In this document: positions 50,341-57,936 of the stretch, piece after piece | How positions within the stretch are numbered: position 1 is the first letter of the stretch | How the letters are laid out: every line of letters begins with the position of its first letter | Origin: Allokutzneria sp. A3M-2-11 16 | GTDB lineage: Bacteria; Actinomycetota; Actinomycetes; Mycobacteriales; Pseudonocardiaceae | DNA: 64,000 nucleotides | NCBI RefSeq assembly: GCF_024213555.1 | Contig: NZ_JANAVO010000001.1 | Location: 2,046,001 to 2,110,000, forward strand | Direction: 5' to 3' | Translations under genes and position numbers: made by a program | Notes under the pieces: model-generated | Told to the model about the DNA's origin: nothing | Databases searched by the model: none | Seen by the model: the letters and a program-made list of their open reading frames with translations, nothing else

Positions 50341-52784
50341 TGTCGAACGCGTTCCCCCCGGGGATCGAAGAGCGGCTGCTTGGAGACGACGGCCGGTACC
50401 CAGGTGCCGAACAGTTCGACCTCGGCGCGGGTGCCCGGCTTGGCCAGCTCGACCGGCAGGTACGCGTAGGCGATCGACGCGCCGACCGTGTAGCCGTAGC
50501 CACCGGAGGTGACCCTGGTCAGCACCTTTCCGTCGACCCGGACCGGTTCGCTGCCGAGCACCACGTGCCGCGGGTCGTCGAGCACCAGGCACGCCAGCTT
50601 CCTGGTCAGCCCGCGCTCCCTGGCGGCGATCAGGGCGTCCCGGCCGAGGAACGGCTTGTCGAGCTTCACGCAGAAACCGAGCCCTGCTTCGTACGGGTGA
50701 ACCTCGGGGGAGAGGTCGGAGCCCCAGAGCCGGTAGCCCTTCTCCAGGCGGAGGCTGTCGATCGCCCGGTAACCGCCCGCGACCAGGCCGTGCTCCTCCC
50801 CGGCCGCCCACAGGGCCCGCCACAACGCGGCGCCGTACTCGGCCGAGCAGTACAGCTCCCAGCCGAGTTCGCCGACGAAGGTCACCCGCAGCGCGCGCAC
50901 CGGAACGTCGCCGACCGTGGTCTCCTGCGCGGTCAGGTACGGGAACGCCTCGTTGCCCAGGTCCGCCGGGGTCAGCGGGGCGAGGATGTCGCGGGCGCGC
51001 GGCCCCCACAGCGCGAAGCACGCGAACTGCCCGGTGACGTCGGCGATCCGGACGTCGGGGCCCGCGTGCTTGCGCAGCCAGCCCATGTCGTGCGAGCCGA
51101 ACGCGGTGCCGGTGACGATCATGAACTCGTCCTCGGCGAGGCGGGTGACCGTGAAGTCGCACTCGATCCCACCGCGGGCGTTCAGCGCCTGGGTGTAGGT
51201 CACCGCGCCGATCTCGCGCGCAACATCGTTGGCGCACAACCAGTTCAGCAGTTCCGCGGCGCCGCGCCCGCTGACCGAGATCTTGGCGAAGGACGACTCG
51301 TCGAACAGCCCGGCGCGCTCGCGAGTGGCGATGTGCTCGGCGCCGATCGCCGGGGACCAGTTGCGCCCCGCCCAGTCGTGCGGCCGCAACGAGGCGTCTC
51401 CACCGTCCACATTGGACTCATACTGGTTCACCCGCTCCCAGCCGGACTTCTCGCCGAAGGTCGCGCCGTGCTCGACGTGCCAGGAGTACGCGGGGGACAC
51501 CCGCAGCGGTCGCCCGGCGGAGCGCTCGCGGTGCGGGTACGGGATGTCGTAGTAGGTCTCGTAGTTCTCCACGACGCGCTTGCGGGTGTAGGCGGGGGAG
51601 CCGTAGTGCCTGCCGAAGCGGCGGATGTCCATGTGCGAGACGTCCAGGCCGGGATCACCGCTGACGATCCACTCCGCCATCACCTTGCCGACGCCGCCCG
51701 CGCCCGCGATGCCGTGCGCGCAGAAGCCCGCGGCCACGAAGAACCCGCCGACCTCGGTCTCGCCAAGGCAGAACTCGTTGTCCGGGGTGAACGCCTCCGG
51801 GCCGTTGATCATGCGGCGGACGCCGATCGTGCCCATGACCGGGACGCGCGCCTCGGCGTTCGCGCCGATCTCGGTGAACCGGTCCCAGTCCTCGGAGAGC
51901 AGTTTCCCGTTGAAGTCGGCCGGAATCGCCTCGAACGCGGCGCCGCTCTGCGCCCACGGCCGGGAGTCGCGCTCGTAGCCGCCCATCAGCAGCCCGTCGA
52001 CCTCCTCGCGCCAGTACACGAGGTTGTCCGGATCGCGCAGCGTCGGCAGGTGCGTGCCGTCGCGCGGCCGCACCGGATCGGTGACCAGGTACTGGTGCGA
52101 CATCGGCACGATCGGCACCCGGACCCCGGCCATCCGCCCGATCTCCGCGGCGAACATGCCACCGCAGTTCACCACGATCTCCGCCTCGATCTCGCCGGAG
52201 TCGGTGCGCACCCGGTGCACTCGCCCGTCCCGCAGGTCGATGCCGAGCACCCTGGTCTTGGTGAAGATCCGCACGCCGCCCGCCCGCGCGCCCGCCGCCA
52301 GCGAGTACGTCAGCTGCGACGGGTCCACGTAGCCGTCGGTCGGCAGGTACGAGCCGCCGAGCACGCCGTCGGTGCTCATCAGCGGGAACAGCTCCTTGGC
52401 CTCGGCCGCGGAGATCTCCCGCAGCGGCAGGTCGAAGGTGCGCGCCCAGCCGATCTGGCGGCGGGTCTCCTGCAACCGCTCCGGCGTGCAGGCCAGCCGG
52501 ATGCCGCCGCAGGGCACCCAGCCGACCGGGTGCTCGGTCGCCTCCAGCTTCGCGTACAGCTCAGCCGAATAGGTGTTCATCCTGGTCAGCGTGGGGTCCG
52601 CGCGCAGCTGGCCGACCAGCCCGGCGGAGTGGAAGGTGGAGCCGCTGGTCAGCTCGGCGCGGTCGAGCAGCACGACATCGCGTTCGCCCAGCTCGGCGAG
52701 GTGGTAGGCGATGCTCGTGCCGCCGACGCCACCGCCGATCACGACGACGCGGGCGCGGGCGGGGAGCGTTCGGTCCGTGGCCAC
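50337..52784 (-). CDS. FAD-dependent oxidoreductase with GcvT domains (dimethylglycine/sarcosine dehydrogenase type)
   Basis: An 815-residue two-part enzyme. The FAD-dependent DAO domain (about 1-375) starts RVVVIGGGVGGTSIAYHL and includes LTSGSTFHSAGLVG with a conserved His for flavin contact. A linker (380-440) and aminomethyltransferase folate-binding GcvT domain (about 445-800) follow. It should demethylate an N-methylglycine (dimethylglycine or sarcosine) and pass the carbon to tetrahydrofolate. GTG 52784 matches the family start. It is divergent from a choline-kinase-like gene, hinting at choline/betaine breakdown. Confidence 0.88.
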   Translation of the reverse strand: MATDRTLPARARVVVIGGGVGGTSIAYHLAELGERDVVLLDRAELTSGSTFHSAGLVGQLRADPTLTRMNTYSAELYAKLEATEHPVGWVPCGGIRLACTPERLQETRRQIGWARTFDLPLREISAAEAKELFPLMSTDGVLGGSYLPTDGYVDPSQLTYSLAAGARAGGVRIFTKTRVLGIDLRDGRVHRVRTDSGEIEAEIVVNCGGMFAAEIGRMAGVRVPIVPMSHQYLVTDPVRPRDGTHLPTLRDPDNLVYWREEVDGLLMGGYERDSRPWAQSGAAFEAIPADFNGKLLSEDWDRFTEIGANAEARVPVMGTIGVRRMINGPEAFTPDNEFCLGETEVGGFFVAAGFCAHGIAGAGGVGKVMAEWIVSGDPGLDVSHMDIRRFGRHYGSPAYTRKRVVENYETYYDIPYPHRERSAGRPLRVSPAYSWHVEHGATFGEKSGWERVNQYESNVDGGDASLRPHDWAGRNWSPAIGAEHIATRERAGLFDESSFAKISVSGRGAAELLNWLCANDVAREIGAVTYTQALNARGGIECDFTVTRLAEDEFMIVTGTAFGSHDMGWLRKHAGPDVRIADVTGQFACFALWGPRARDILAPLTPADLGNEAFPYLTAQETTVGDVPVRALRVTFVGELGWELYCSAEYGAALWRALWAAGEEHGLVAGGYRAIDSLRLEKGYRLWGSDLSPEVHPYEAGLGFCVKLDKPFLGRDALIAARERGLTRKLACLVLDDPRHVVLGSEPVRVDGKVLTRVTSGGYGYTVGASIAYAYLPVELAKPGTRAEVELFGTWVPAVVSKQPLFDPRGERVRQ

Positions 52785-52823
52785 GCCCCATTCGTACCGG
52801 GCCGCCGCCCCCGGCGGAACGCC

Positions 52824-52853
52824 TTGACGCCAGAAGATCACCCGCACGACACT
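52824..52853 (+). promoter_or_regulatory. Promoter of the choline-kinase-like gene
   Basis: TTGACG (52824-52829), 18 bases, then GACACT (52848-52853), which lies six bases before ATG 52860. It is consistent with a leaderless transcript. Confidence 0.45.
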
Positions 52854-52859
52854 CCCGCG

Positions 52860-53780
52860 ATGGACATCTCCGACGTGCTCGCGCTGGTTCCGGGGTGGGC
52901 CGGGAAGCCGGTGCACCGGCTTCCCCTGGTCGGCGGGCTGAGCCACCAGGTCGGCCTGGTGCGGGTGGATGGCGCGGACTTCATCGTGCGGGTGCTCGAC
53001 CCGGCGGTGTCCGAGGCCGGGCTCGGCGTGCCGCTGGAGCAGGAGATCGCCAACACCGTGCGCGCCGCGGAGTCCGGCGTGGGCGCGGCCGTGCTGCACG
53101 TGCTCGAAGAGCCGCCGACGCTGGTCCTGGAGTACCTGCCGGGCACCACGTTGTGCGCGGCCGACGTGCGCGATCCCGCGCGCATCACCAAGATCGCCGC
53201 CGCCGTCCGCGCGCTGCACACCGGGACCCGGCCGTTCGTCAACGACATGGACATCTTCGACAAGCTCGCCCAGTTGCTCGGGTTGTGCGACGAACACGGG
53301 CTGACCGTGCCGGAGGACTACCGCGAGCACCTGCCGCTGGTCGAGGACGTCCGGGCGGCGCTGTCCGCGTCACCGCTGCCGAAAGCGCCGTGCCACAACG
53401 ACCTGCTCGCGGAGAACTTCATCGAGACCGGCGACCGCGTACGCATCGTCGACTACCAGCTGAGCGGGATGAACGACCCCGGGTTCGAGCTGGGCAACAT
53501 CGCGGCCGAGTCGCAGCTGACGCCGGAGCTGACCGAACTGCTGGCCCGTTCGTACTTCGGCGCGGACTTCGGAGCGGGGGCGTTGGCGCGGGTGCGGCTG
53601 TTCTCGATCATGTCCAACTTCACCTGGACGCTGTGGTTCTGCATCCACCACGGGCTGCTCGCCAGGCCGGGCAGCGATTTCGACTACTGGGGCGAGGCCG
53701 CCGCGAAGTGGGGCCGGGCAAAGGCCGCATTGACCGGTAACGAGCTGGGCCGGTTGCTTGACCTGGCCCGCCGAGGGTGA
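52860..53780 (+). CDS. Choline-kinase/aminoglycoside-phosphotransferase-like protein
   Basis: A 306-residue protein kinase-fold phosphotransferase. The N-lobe has GGLSHQVGLVRVDGADFIVRV; the catalytic loop is PCHNDLLAENFIE (Asp as base); the metal motif is VDYQLSGMNDPGFELGN (DxxxxGxxxxxLGN), typical of choline/ethanolamine kinases. It probably phosphorylates choline or a related amino alcohol. It is divergent from the sarcosine/dimethylglycine dehydrogenase-like gene. The stop overlaps the DUF3558 start. Confidence 0.87.
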   Translation: MDISDVLALVPGWAGKPVHRLPLVGGLSHQVGLVRVDGADFIVRVLDPAVSEAGLGVPLEQEIANTVRAAESGVGAAVLHVLEEPPTLVLEYLPGTTLCAADVRDPARITKIAAAVRALHTGTRPFVNDMDIFDKLAQLLGLCDEHGLTVPEDYREHLPLVEDVRAALSASPLPKAPCHNDLLAENFIETGDRVRIVDYQLSGMNDPGFELGNIAAESQLTPELTELLARSYFGADFGAGALARVRLFSIMSNFTWTLWFCIHHGLLARPGSDFDYWGEAAAKWGRAKAALTGNELGRLLDLARRG

Positions 53781-54364
53781 TGGACACTCGTCGGGTGAGG
53801 CGTACATCCCTGATCGCTGCCCTGCTCGTCATCGCGTCCGTCGCCGCGGGCTGTGCCCAGCCGGTGCGCGGTGAGGCGCTGGCCGGGCCGACGCCGAGCA
53901 CCACCCCCACCCGCGCGCCGGGCTCCGCGCCGTTCGACCCCTGCAAGATCGTGACCTGGGCGGACTTCCCGCTGGAGGTGCGTCCGCAGGTGGACATCGC
54001 GCCGCGGCACCGGCCGCCGAACCCCCAGGCGCCCGACGAGGTGTTCGCCGACGGGTGCTCCTTCGACAACAACGAGCTCATCCCGTTCAAACCGTTCATG
54101 GCGCTGGTCATCTGGGGCTCGATCACCAAGATCAGGGTGGATCCGAAGAACCCAGCGGACAAGCCAATGATGTACGGCAACCGGCGCGGAGTGCAGACCG
54201 CGGACGTCGACGAGAAGGGCCAGAAGGGCTGCGTCACCCGCTTCACCCTGGACTACGGCCAGGTCGCCGGGATCTCGCTGACCAACGGCCGGTTCCCCGA
54301 AGTCGACCCGTGCAAGGTCGTCGACGGCCTCGCCGAGAAGATCGTCCAGCGCCTCGATTCCTGA
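53780..54364 (+). CDS. DUF3558 lipoprotein, second copy
   Basis: A 194-residue predicted lipoprotein with signal RRTSLIAALLVIASV and lipobox AAGC. Family marks are FDPCKIVTWADFPLEV, DGCSFDNNEL and CKVVDGLAEKIV. Paralogous to 31454-32041 but not beside ESX-like genes. The ATG at 53780 overlaps the kinase stop (TGATG); a GTG three bases earlier is an alternative. No function is assigned. Confidence 0.82.
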   Translation: MDTRRVRRTSLIAALLVIASVAAGCAQPVRGEALAGPTPSTTPTRAPGSAPFDPCKIVTWADFPLEVRPQVDIAPRHRPPNPQAPDEVFADGCSFDNNELIPFKPFMALVIWGSITKIRVDPKNPADKPMMYGNRRGVQTADVDEKGQKGCVTRFTLDYGQVAGISLTNGRFPEVDPCKVVDGLAEKIVQRLDS

Positions 54365-54371
54365 CACCGCC

Positions 54372-54377
54372 TACACT
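54372..54377 (+). promoter_or_regulatory. -10 box of mini-ORF element 3
   Basis: TACACT, six bases before ATG 54384. The same spacing as in copies 1 and 2. Confidence 0.45.
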
Positions 54378-54383
54378 CATTCC

Positions 54384-54416
54384 ATGCCCACCACCCCGTG
54401 TGCCCCCTCATCCTGA
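54384..54416 (+). pseudogene. Mini-ORF, element B copy 3, stop-interrupted
   Basis: ATG opens MPTTPCAPSS and stops at TGA in codon 11. The register beyond it still aligns with the other copies (Ala-x-Val-Val at codons 12-15), and the TAG stop is lost. This marks it as a decayed member of the same element, unless the short form is the active one. Confidence 0.4.
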
Positions 54417-54437
54417 GCCGGTGTGGTCCAAACCAAT

Positions 54438-54500
54438 CCCGTTTCGTACTCATAACGGGATTTGGGAGCGCTCTCTTTCCTTTTAAGAGTACGAAACGGG
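54438..54500. repeat. Element B copy 3 hairpin, loop inverted
   Basis: The arms begin CCCGTTTCGTACTCATAACG (54438) and end AAGAGTACGAAACGGG (54500). The 19-base loop (54460-54478, ATTTGGGAGCGCTCTCTTT) is the reverse complement of the loop in copies 1 and 2, while the left flank with its mini-ORF keeps the same orientation. Confidence 0.85.
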
Positions 54501-54511
54501 AAAAGACGGCG

Positions 54512-56371
54512 TTAGGTGGCGAGGGGGGTCCAGGGGGAGAAGGGGTGTGCGGGGGAGGGTTGGTGCGTCGTCATGAGGCGGCCGTCCTCGCCGAGCGCGA
54601 ACAGGGTGATCTTGTTGTCGCGCAGGGAGACCGCTGGGCTGTCGGCGATTCGGCCGGGTAGTGGGGTCCAAGGGCCGCCGGTGGAGACCGAGACGCCCGC
54701 CGCGCGATCGCGGACGAAGATCGACAACTGGCCGCCGGTCCACGCCAGGCCGGGGGCGCCGAGGCCACCGGGGGCGGGTAGCAGGACCGGGGCGCTTCCC
54801 GGCCGGATGACCGCCACGGCCGCGGAGTCCGCCACGCGGTAGGCCAGCGCGGTCTGGTCGCCATCGGTCGTGGTCGCCGCCAGCGGCCCGCTCGGAGCCG
54901 GAGCGCGGAAGGCACGATCCGGCCGCGGAGCCTCGCCGCCACGTCGGGACCAGCGCAAAACCGTCTGCCGGGTCGGGGCGAACAGGTCCCAGCCCGTGCC
55001 GTTCGCCGCGACCGCGATGCCGTCCTGCACGTCGGAGCCGCCGAGATCGGCCCAGCGCGTCGGCCAGGTCCGGCCGTCCGGCGCGGTCAGCATGCTCACC
55101 CCGCCGCCGCCGTTGCGCACGAACACCGACAGCTCGCCGTTCACCACGGCCGCGACCGGCGCGCCGCCTTCGAACTCGCGCGCACCGCCCCGGTTGGGGT
55201 TGCCGAGGTTCCTCCAACCGGACTCCGACAGCACGAGAACGTCGTTGGTGTCCTGTCGCCGTGCGAAAACCTGTTGTCCCGCAACGGAAATCGTCGGCGC
55301 GAGCGGCCCTCCGGGATCAGCGGTCGTCACCGGTCCGGTCCAGGCGGAGTCGGTCTCGCTCCACCGCACGAGCCGACCCGCGAGCACGGCGAACGCGCTC
55401 CGCCGCCCCGTCGCGTCGGTGCCCACCCAGTTCACCCCACGCGGCCAGCGGTAGTACGTGCGCCGGGCCCACGCGTCGTAGGGGCCGCCCATGCTGACCT
55501 GGTCGTCGTGCGGGACGTACGCGGAGAAGGTGTCCAGCTTCTCCCGCTGCTCCTCGGGCGTGATGTTGATCGGCGCCTCGTCCACGTTGTAGTCGCGGTA
55601 GTGCATCGACACGAAGCGCGGACCGGTTCCTGAACGCTGGTGGAGGTCGGCGGCTTCGCGTGCGAACAGCGCGGCCATCACGTGGTCGGGGTGGTCGTGG
55701 AAGGGGACCCAGTTCCCCGTGTAGCGGCGGTCGGGCGCGGTGTCCTGCAACCGGAGCACCGTGGGCCGGAAGTGCGCGTAGAGCCCGACCAACGTGTCAA
55801 TCACCGACTGCCGGTCGTAGAGGCAGTTGACCCCGTCGATGCCGCCCGTGGGTTTGAGAGCGCGCACGTGCACGAAGTTCGCGCGGTCCTGCCACAGGCG
55901 CACGAGCGCGCGCGGTCCACCGAGCGCCTTCGTGTCCGCGTTCTCCGGCAGGTTCACGAACACCAACTGAACGCTCGGAAGTGGTTTAAGCGTGTAAAGC
56001 TCCACGCGGTGGTCGTGGTCCACCACGAGCGGTTCCGCGCGCCATTCATCGCGAACGCCCGCCATGTGCGCGTAGGCCGCGCGAGTCCCCGCCTGTCGCT
56101 TCGCGGCGTAACCGGCCGTATCCGCAACGTTGGCCTCGCCTGCGGTCAAGTACACAGTCGTGACCGGCTGGCCAACTTTTATGGCAGTGCTGACGTCAGG
56201 GTTCATGAAGAGGATGTCGTCGTCCTGGTGCGCGACAACCTGCAGGTGACGAACTTCAGGGGTGGAGCTCGGGGCAGTAGCGGGCGGTGGCGCGGTGACC
56301 AGCTCCGTACAGGAGAACAAGGCCGCCGCGAGCACGACCGCGAGAACCACCGAGACCCCACTGCGACGCAT
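54512..56371 (-). CDS. PIG-L (LmbE-like) deacetylase lipoprotein with propeller-like repeats
   Basis: A 619-residue paralogue of the gene at 25122-26981. The signal ends in a lipobox-like LFSC (Cys21), so it is probably membrane-anchored outside the cell. The PIG-L domain (about 42-260) has VVAHQDDDILFMNPD, where HPDD has become HQDD (His48, Gln49, Asp50), plus FHDHPDHVMAA for zinc. Residues about 300-619 hold Trp/Gly repeats (RWADLGGSDVQDG) as in the other copy. Divergent from the GT2-GtrA-YfhO operon across 135 bases, so it may deacetylate a sugar added by that system. Confidence 0.85.
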   Translation of the reverse strand: MRRSGVSVVLAVVLAAALFSCTELVTAPPPATAPSSTPEVRHLQVVAHQDDDILFMNPDVSTAIKVGQPVTTVYLTAGEANVADTAGYAAKRQAGTRAAYAHMAGVRDEWRAEPLVVDHDHRVELYTLKPLPSVQLVFVNLPENADTKALGGPRALVRLWQDRANFVHVRALKPTGGIDGVNCLYDRQSVIDTLVGLYAHFRPTVLRLQDTAPDRRYTGNWVPFHDHPDHVMAALFAREAADLHQRSGTGPRFVSMHYRDYNVDEAPINITPEEQREKLDTFSAYVPHDDQVSMGGPYDAWARRTYYRWPRGVNWVGTDATGRRSAFAVLAGRLVRWSETDSAWTGPVTTADPGGPLAPTISVAGQQVFARRQDTNDVLVLSESGWRNLGNPNRGGAREFEGGAPVAAVVNGELSVFVRNGGGGVSMLTAPDGRTWPTRWADLGGSDVQDGIAVAANGTGWDLFAPTRQTVLRWSRRGGEAPRPDRAFRAPAPSGPLAATTTDGDQTALAYRVADSAAVAVIRPGSAPVLLPAPGGLGAPGLAWTGGQLSIFVRDRAAGVSVSTGGPWTPLPGRIADSPAVSLRDNKITLFALGEDGRLMTTHQPSPAHPFSPWTPLAT

Positions 56372-56430
56372 GGTGGCGACGGTAACCAAGGCCCGCGCAG
56401 GGCGAAGCCGCGCCCTATAGCAAGGCAACC

Positions 56431-56447
56431 TGAAGCTCAGCTGAAGC
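56431..56447 (+). promoter_or_regulatory. 11-base-spaced direct repeat in the PIG-L/GT2 divergent promoter
   Basis: TGAAGC occurs at 56431-56436 and 56442-56447, exactly one helical turn apart. This is the arrangement of OmpR/PhoP-family binding sites. A weak GATAGC -10-like sequence follows at 56462. Confidence 0.3.
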
Positions 56448-56506
56448 GTCGTAACCAGCGTGATAGCTTGGCAGAGCGGCTGGTTGGGCCGTTTGGGGGA
56501 GTGGCC

Positions 56507-57517
56507 GTGCGTCTGTCCGTAGTCGTGCCGTGCTTCAACGAGGAGCGCGGACTTCAGCAACTCCACGAGGCGCTCAGCACGGTCCTGGCCGAGGCGGCCG
56601 AGGAGTTCGAGGTGCTGCTGGTCGACGACGGCAGCTCGGACGGCACCCTGTGCGAACTGCGACGCATCTGCTCCGAGGACACCCGGTTCCGGTTCATCGC
56701 GCTCAGCCGCAACTTCGGCAAGGAAGCCGCGATGCTCGCCGGGCTCTCCCAGGCCACTGGCGACGCCGTCGCGCTGATGGACGCCGACCTCCAGCACCCG
56801 CCGGAGCTGCTGGCGAAGATGGTCGAGCTGCTCGGCCACGGCTACGACCAGGTGGTGGCGCGGCGCACGCGCAAGGGCGACAAGCCCGTCCGCACGCTGG
56901 CCTCCCGGCTCTACTACCGCGTGATCAACAAGATGGTGGACGTCGAGCTCAAGGACGGCGTCGGCGACTTCCGCGTGCTGTCCCGGCGCGCGGTCAAGGC
57001 GCTGCTCTCGCTCGGCGAGTACAACCGCTTCTCCAAGGGCCTGTTCTCGTGGATCGGCTTCGACACCGCGGTCGTGCCCTACGAGAACGTCCAGCGCCAG
57101 CACGGCGAGACCAAGTGGACCTTCGGCAAGCTGCTCAACTACGGCATCGACGGTGTGGTGTCGTTCAACAGCAAGCCGTTGCGGATGGCCATCTACCTCG
57201 GCCTGCTCACCACCGGCCTGGCGTTCATCTACGCGGTCTACGTCATCCTCGACTCGATCATCGGCGGCGTCGACACCCCGGGTTACACCACCGTCATGGT
57301 CGGCGTGATCCTCTTCGGCGGCCTGCAACTGGTGTTCCTCGGCGTGATGGGCGAGTACCTGGGCCGCATCTACTACGAGAGCAAGCGGCGCCCGCACTTC
57401 CTGGTCAAGGAGTCCAGCGGGGACACGCCCGTCACCGTCGCGCTCGGCACCGAAGCACTGGAACACGCCGAGTTCCTCCAGCACGTGCACAGCCACCCGG
57501 AATCGACGGCGAAGTGA
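56507..57517 (+). CDS. GT2 glycosyltransferase with C-terminal membrane helices (polyprenyl-phosphate glycosyltransferase)
   Basis: A 336-residue enzyme of the GtrB/ArnC/PpgS type. The GT-A domain (1-230) has LSVVVPCFNEERGL, LLVDDGSSDGT, MDADLQHPPELL and QRQHGETKWTFGKL; two helices follow (about 240-262 and 278-300). It transfers a sugar from a nucleotide to polyprenyl phosphate on the inner face. GTG 56507 is preferred over 56501, giving GGGGGA a 7-base spacing. Coupled to GtrA by a four-base overlap. Confidence 0.9.
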   Translation: MRLSVVVPCFNEERGLQQLHEALSTVLAEAAEEFEVLLVDDGSSDGTLCELRRICSEDTRFRFIALSRNFGKEAAMLAGLSQATGDAVALMDADLQHPPELLAKMVELLGHGYDQVVARRTRKGDKPVRTLASRLYYRVINKMVDVELKDGVGDFRVLSRRAVKALLSLGEYNRFSKGLFSWIGFDTAVVPYENVQRQHGETKWTFGKLLNYGIDGVVSFNSKPLRMAIYLGLLTTGLAFIYAVYVILDSIIGGVDTPGYTTVMVGVILFGGLQLVFLGVMGEYLGRIYYESKRRPHFLVKESSGDTPVTVALGTEALEHAEFLQHVHSHPESTAK

Positions 57518-57936
57518 ACTTCGGCAAATACGACCGGATCGTCCGGTTCGCGGTCGTCGGCGCGATCAACACCGGCGTCTACTACGGCCTCTACCTGCTG
57601 CTCGGCCAGGTGGCGCACTACCAGGTCGCGCACATCACGGCGTTCCTGATCGCGATGGTGGGCTCGTACTTCCTCAGCTGCTACTTCACCTTCAAGGTGC
57701 GGCCGACGCTGCGGAAGTTCCTGCTCTTCCCGCTGTCCAACGCCACGAGCTTCATCGTGCAGACCGCGGGCCTCTACCTGCTCGTCGACGTGATCGGCAT
57801 GCACGAGGACCACGCGCCGCTGATCACCATGGCCGTGTCCATCCCGATCACCTACCTGGTCGCGAAGTTCGTCCTCACCGATCGCCCAGCCGCCGCGAGC
57901 GCGCTCGCCGCCGCCCCACAGGAGAACCCGCGGTGA
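57514..57936 (+). CDS. GtrA-family membrane protein
   Basis: A 140-residue protein with four membrane helices, GtrA/Rv3632/Rv3789-like (RFAVVGAINTGVYYGLYLLL, YFLSCYFTFKVRPT). GtrA proteins help flip or supply polyprenyl-phosphate sugars and support the adjacent GT2. Both ends overlap neighbours by four bases (GTGA), so the three genes act as one unit. Confidence 0.9.
   Translation: MNFGKYDRIVRFAVVGAINTGVYYGLYLLLGQVAHYQVAHITAFLIAMVGSYFLSCYFTFKVRPTLRKFLLFPLSNATSFIVQTAGLYLLVDVIGMHEDHAPLITMAVSIPITYLVAKFVLTDRPAAASALAAAPQENPR

Noticed and set aside
50565-52859. Long plus-strand extension upstream of the choline-kinase-like gene
   Set aside because: It is antisense to the FAD/GcvT enzyme; only the part from ATG 52860 shows a protein fold.
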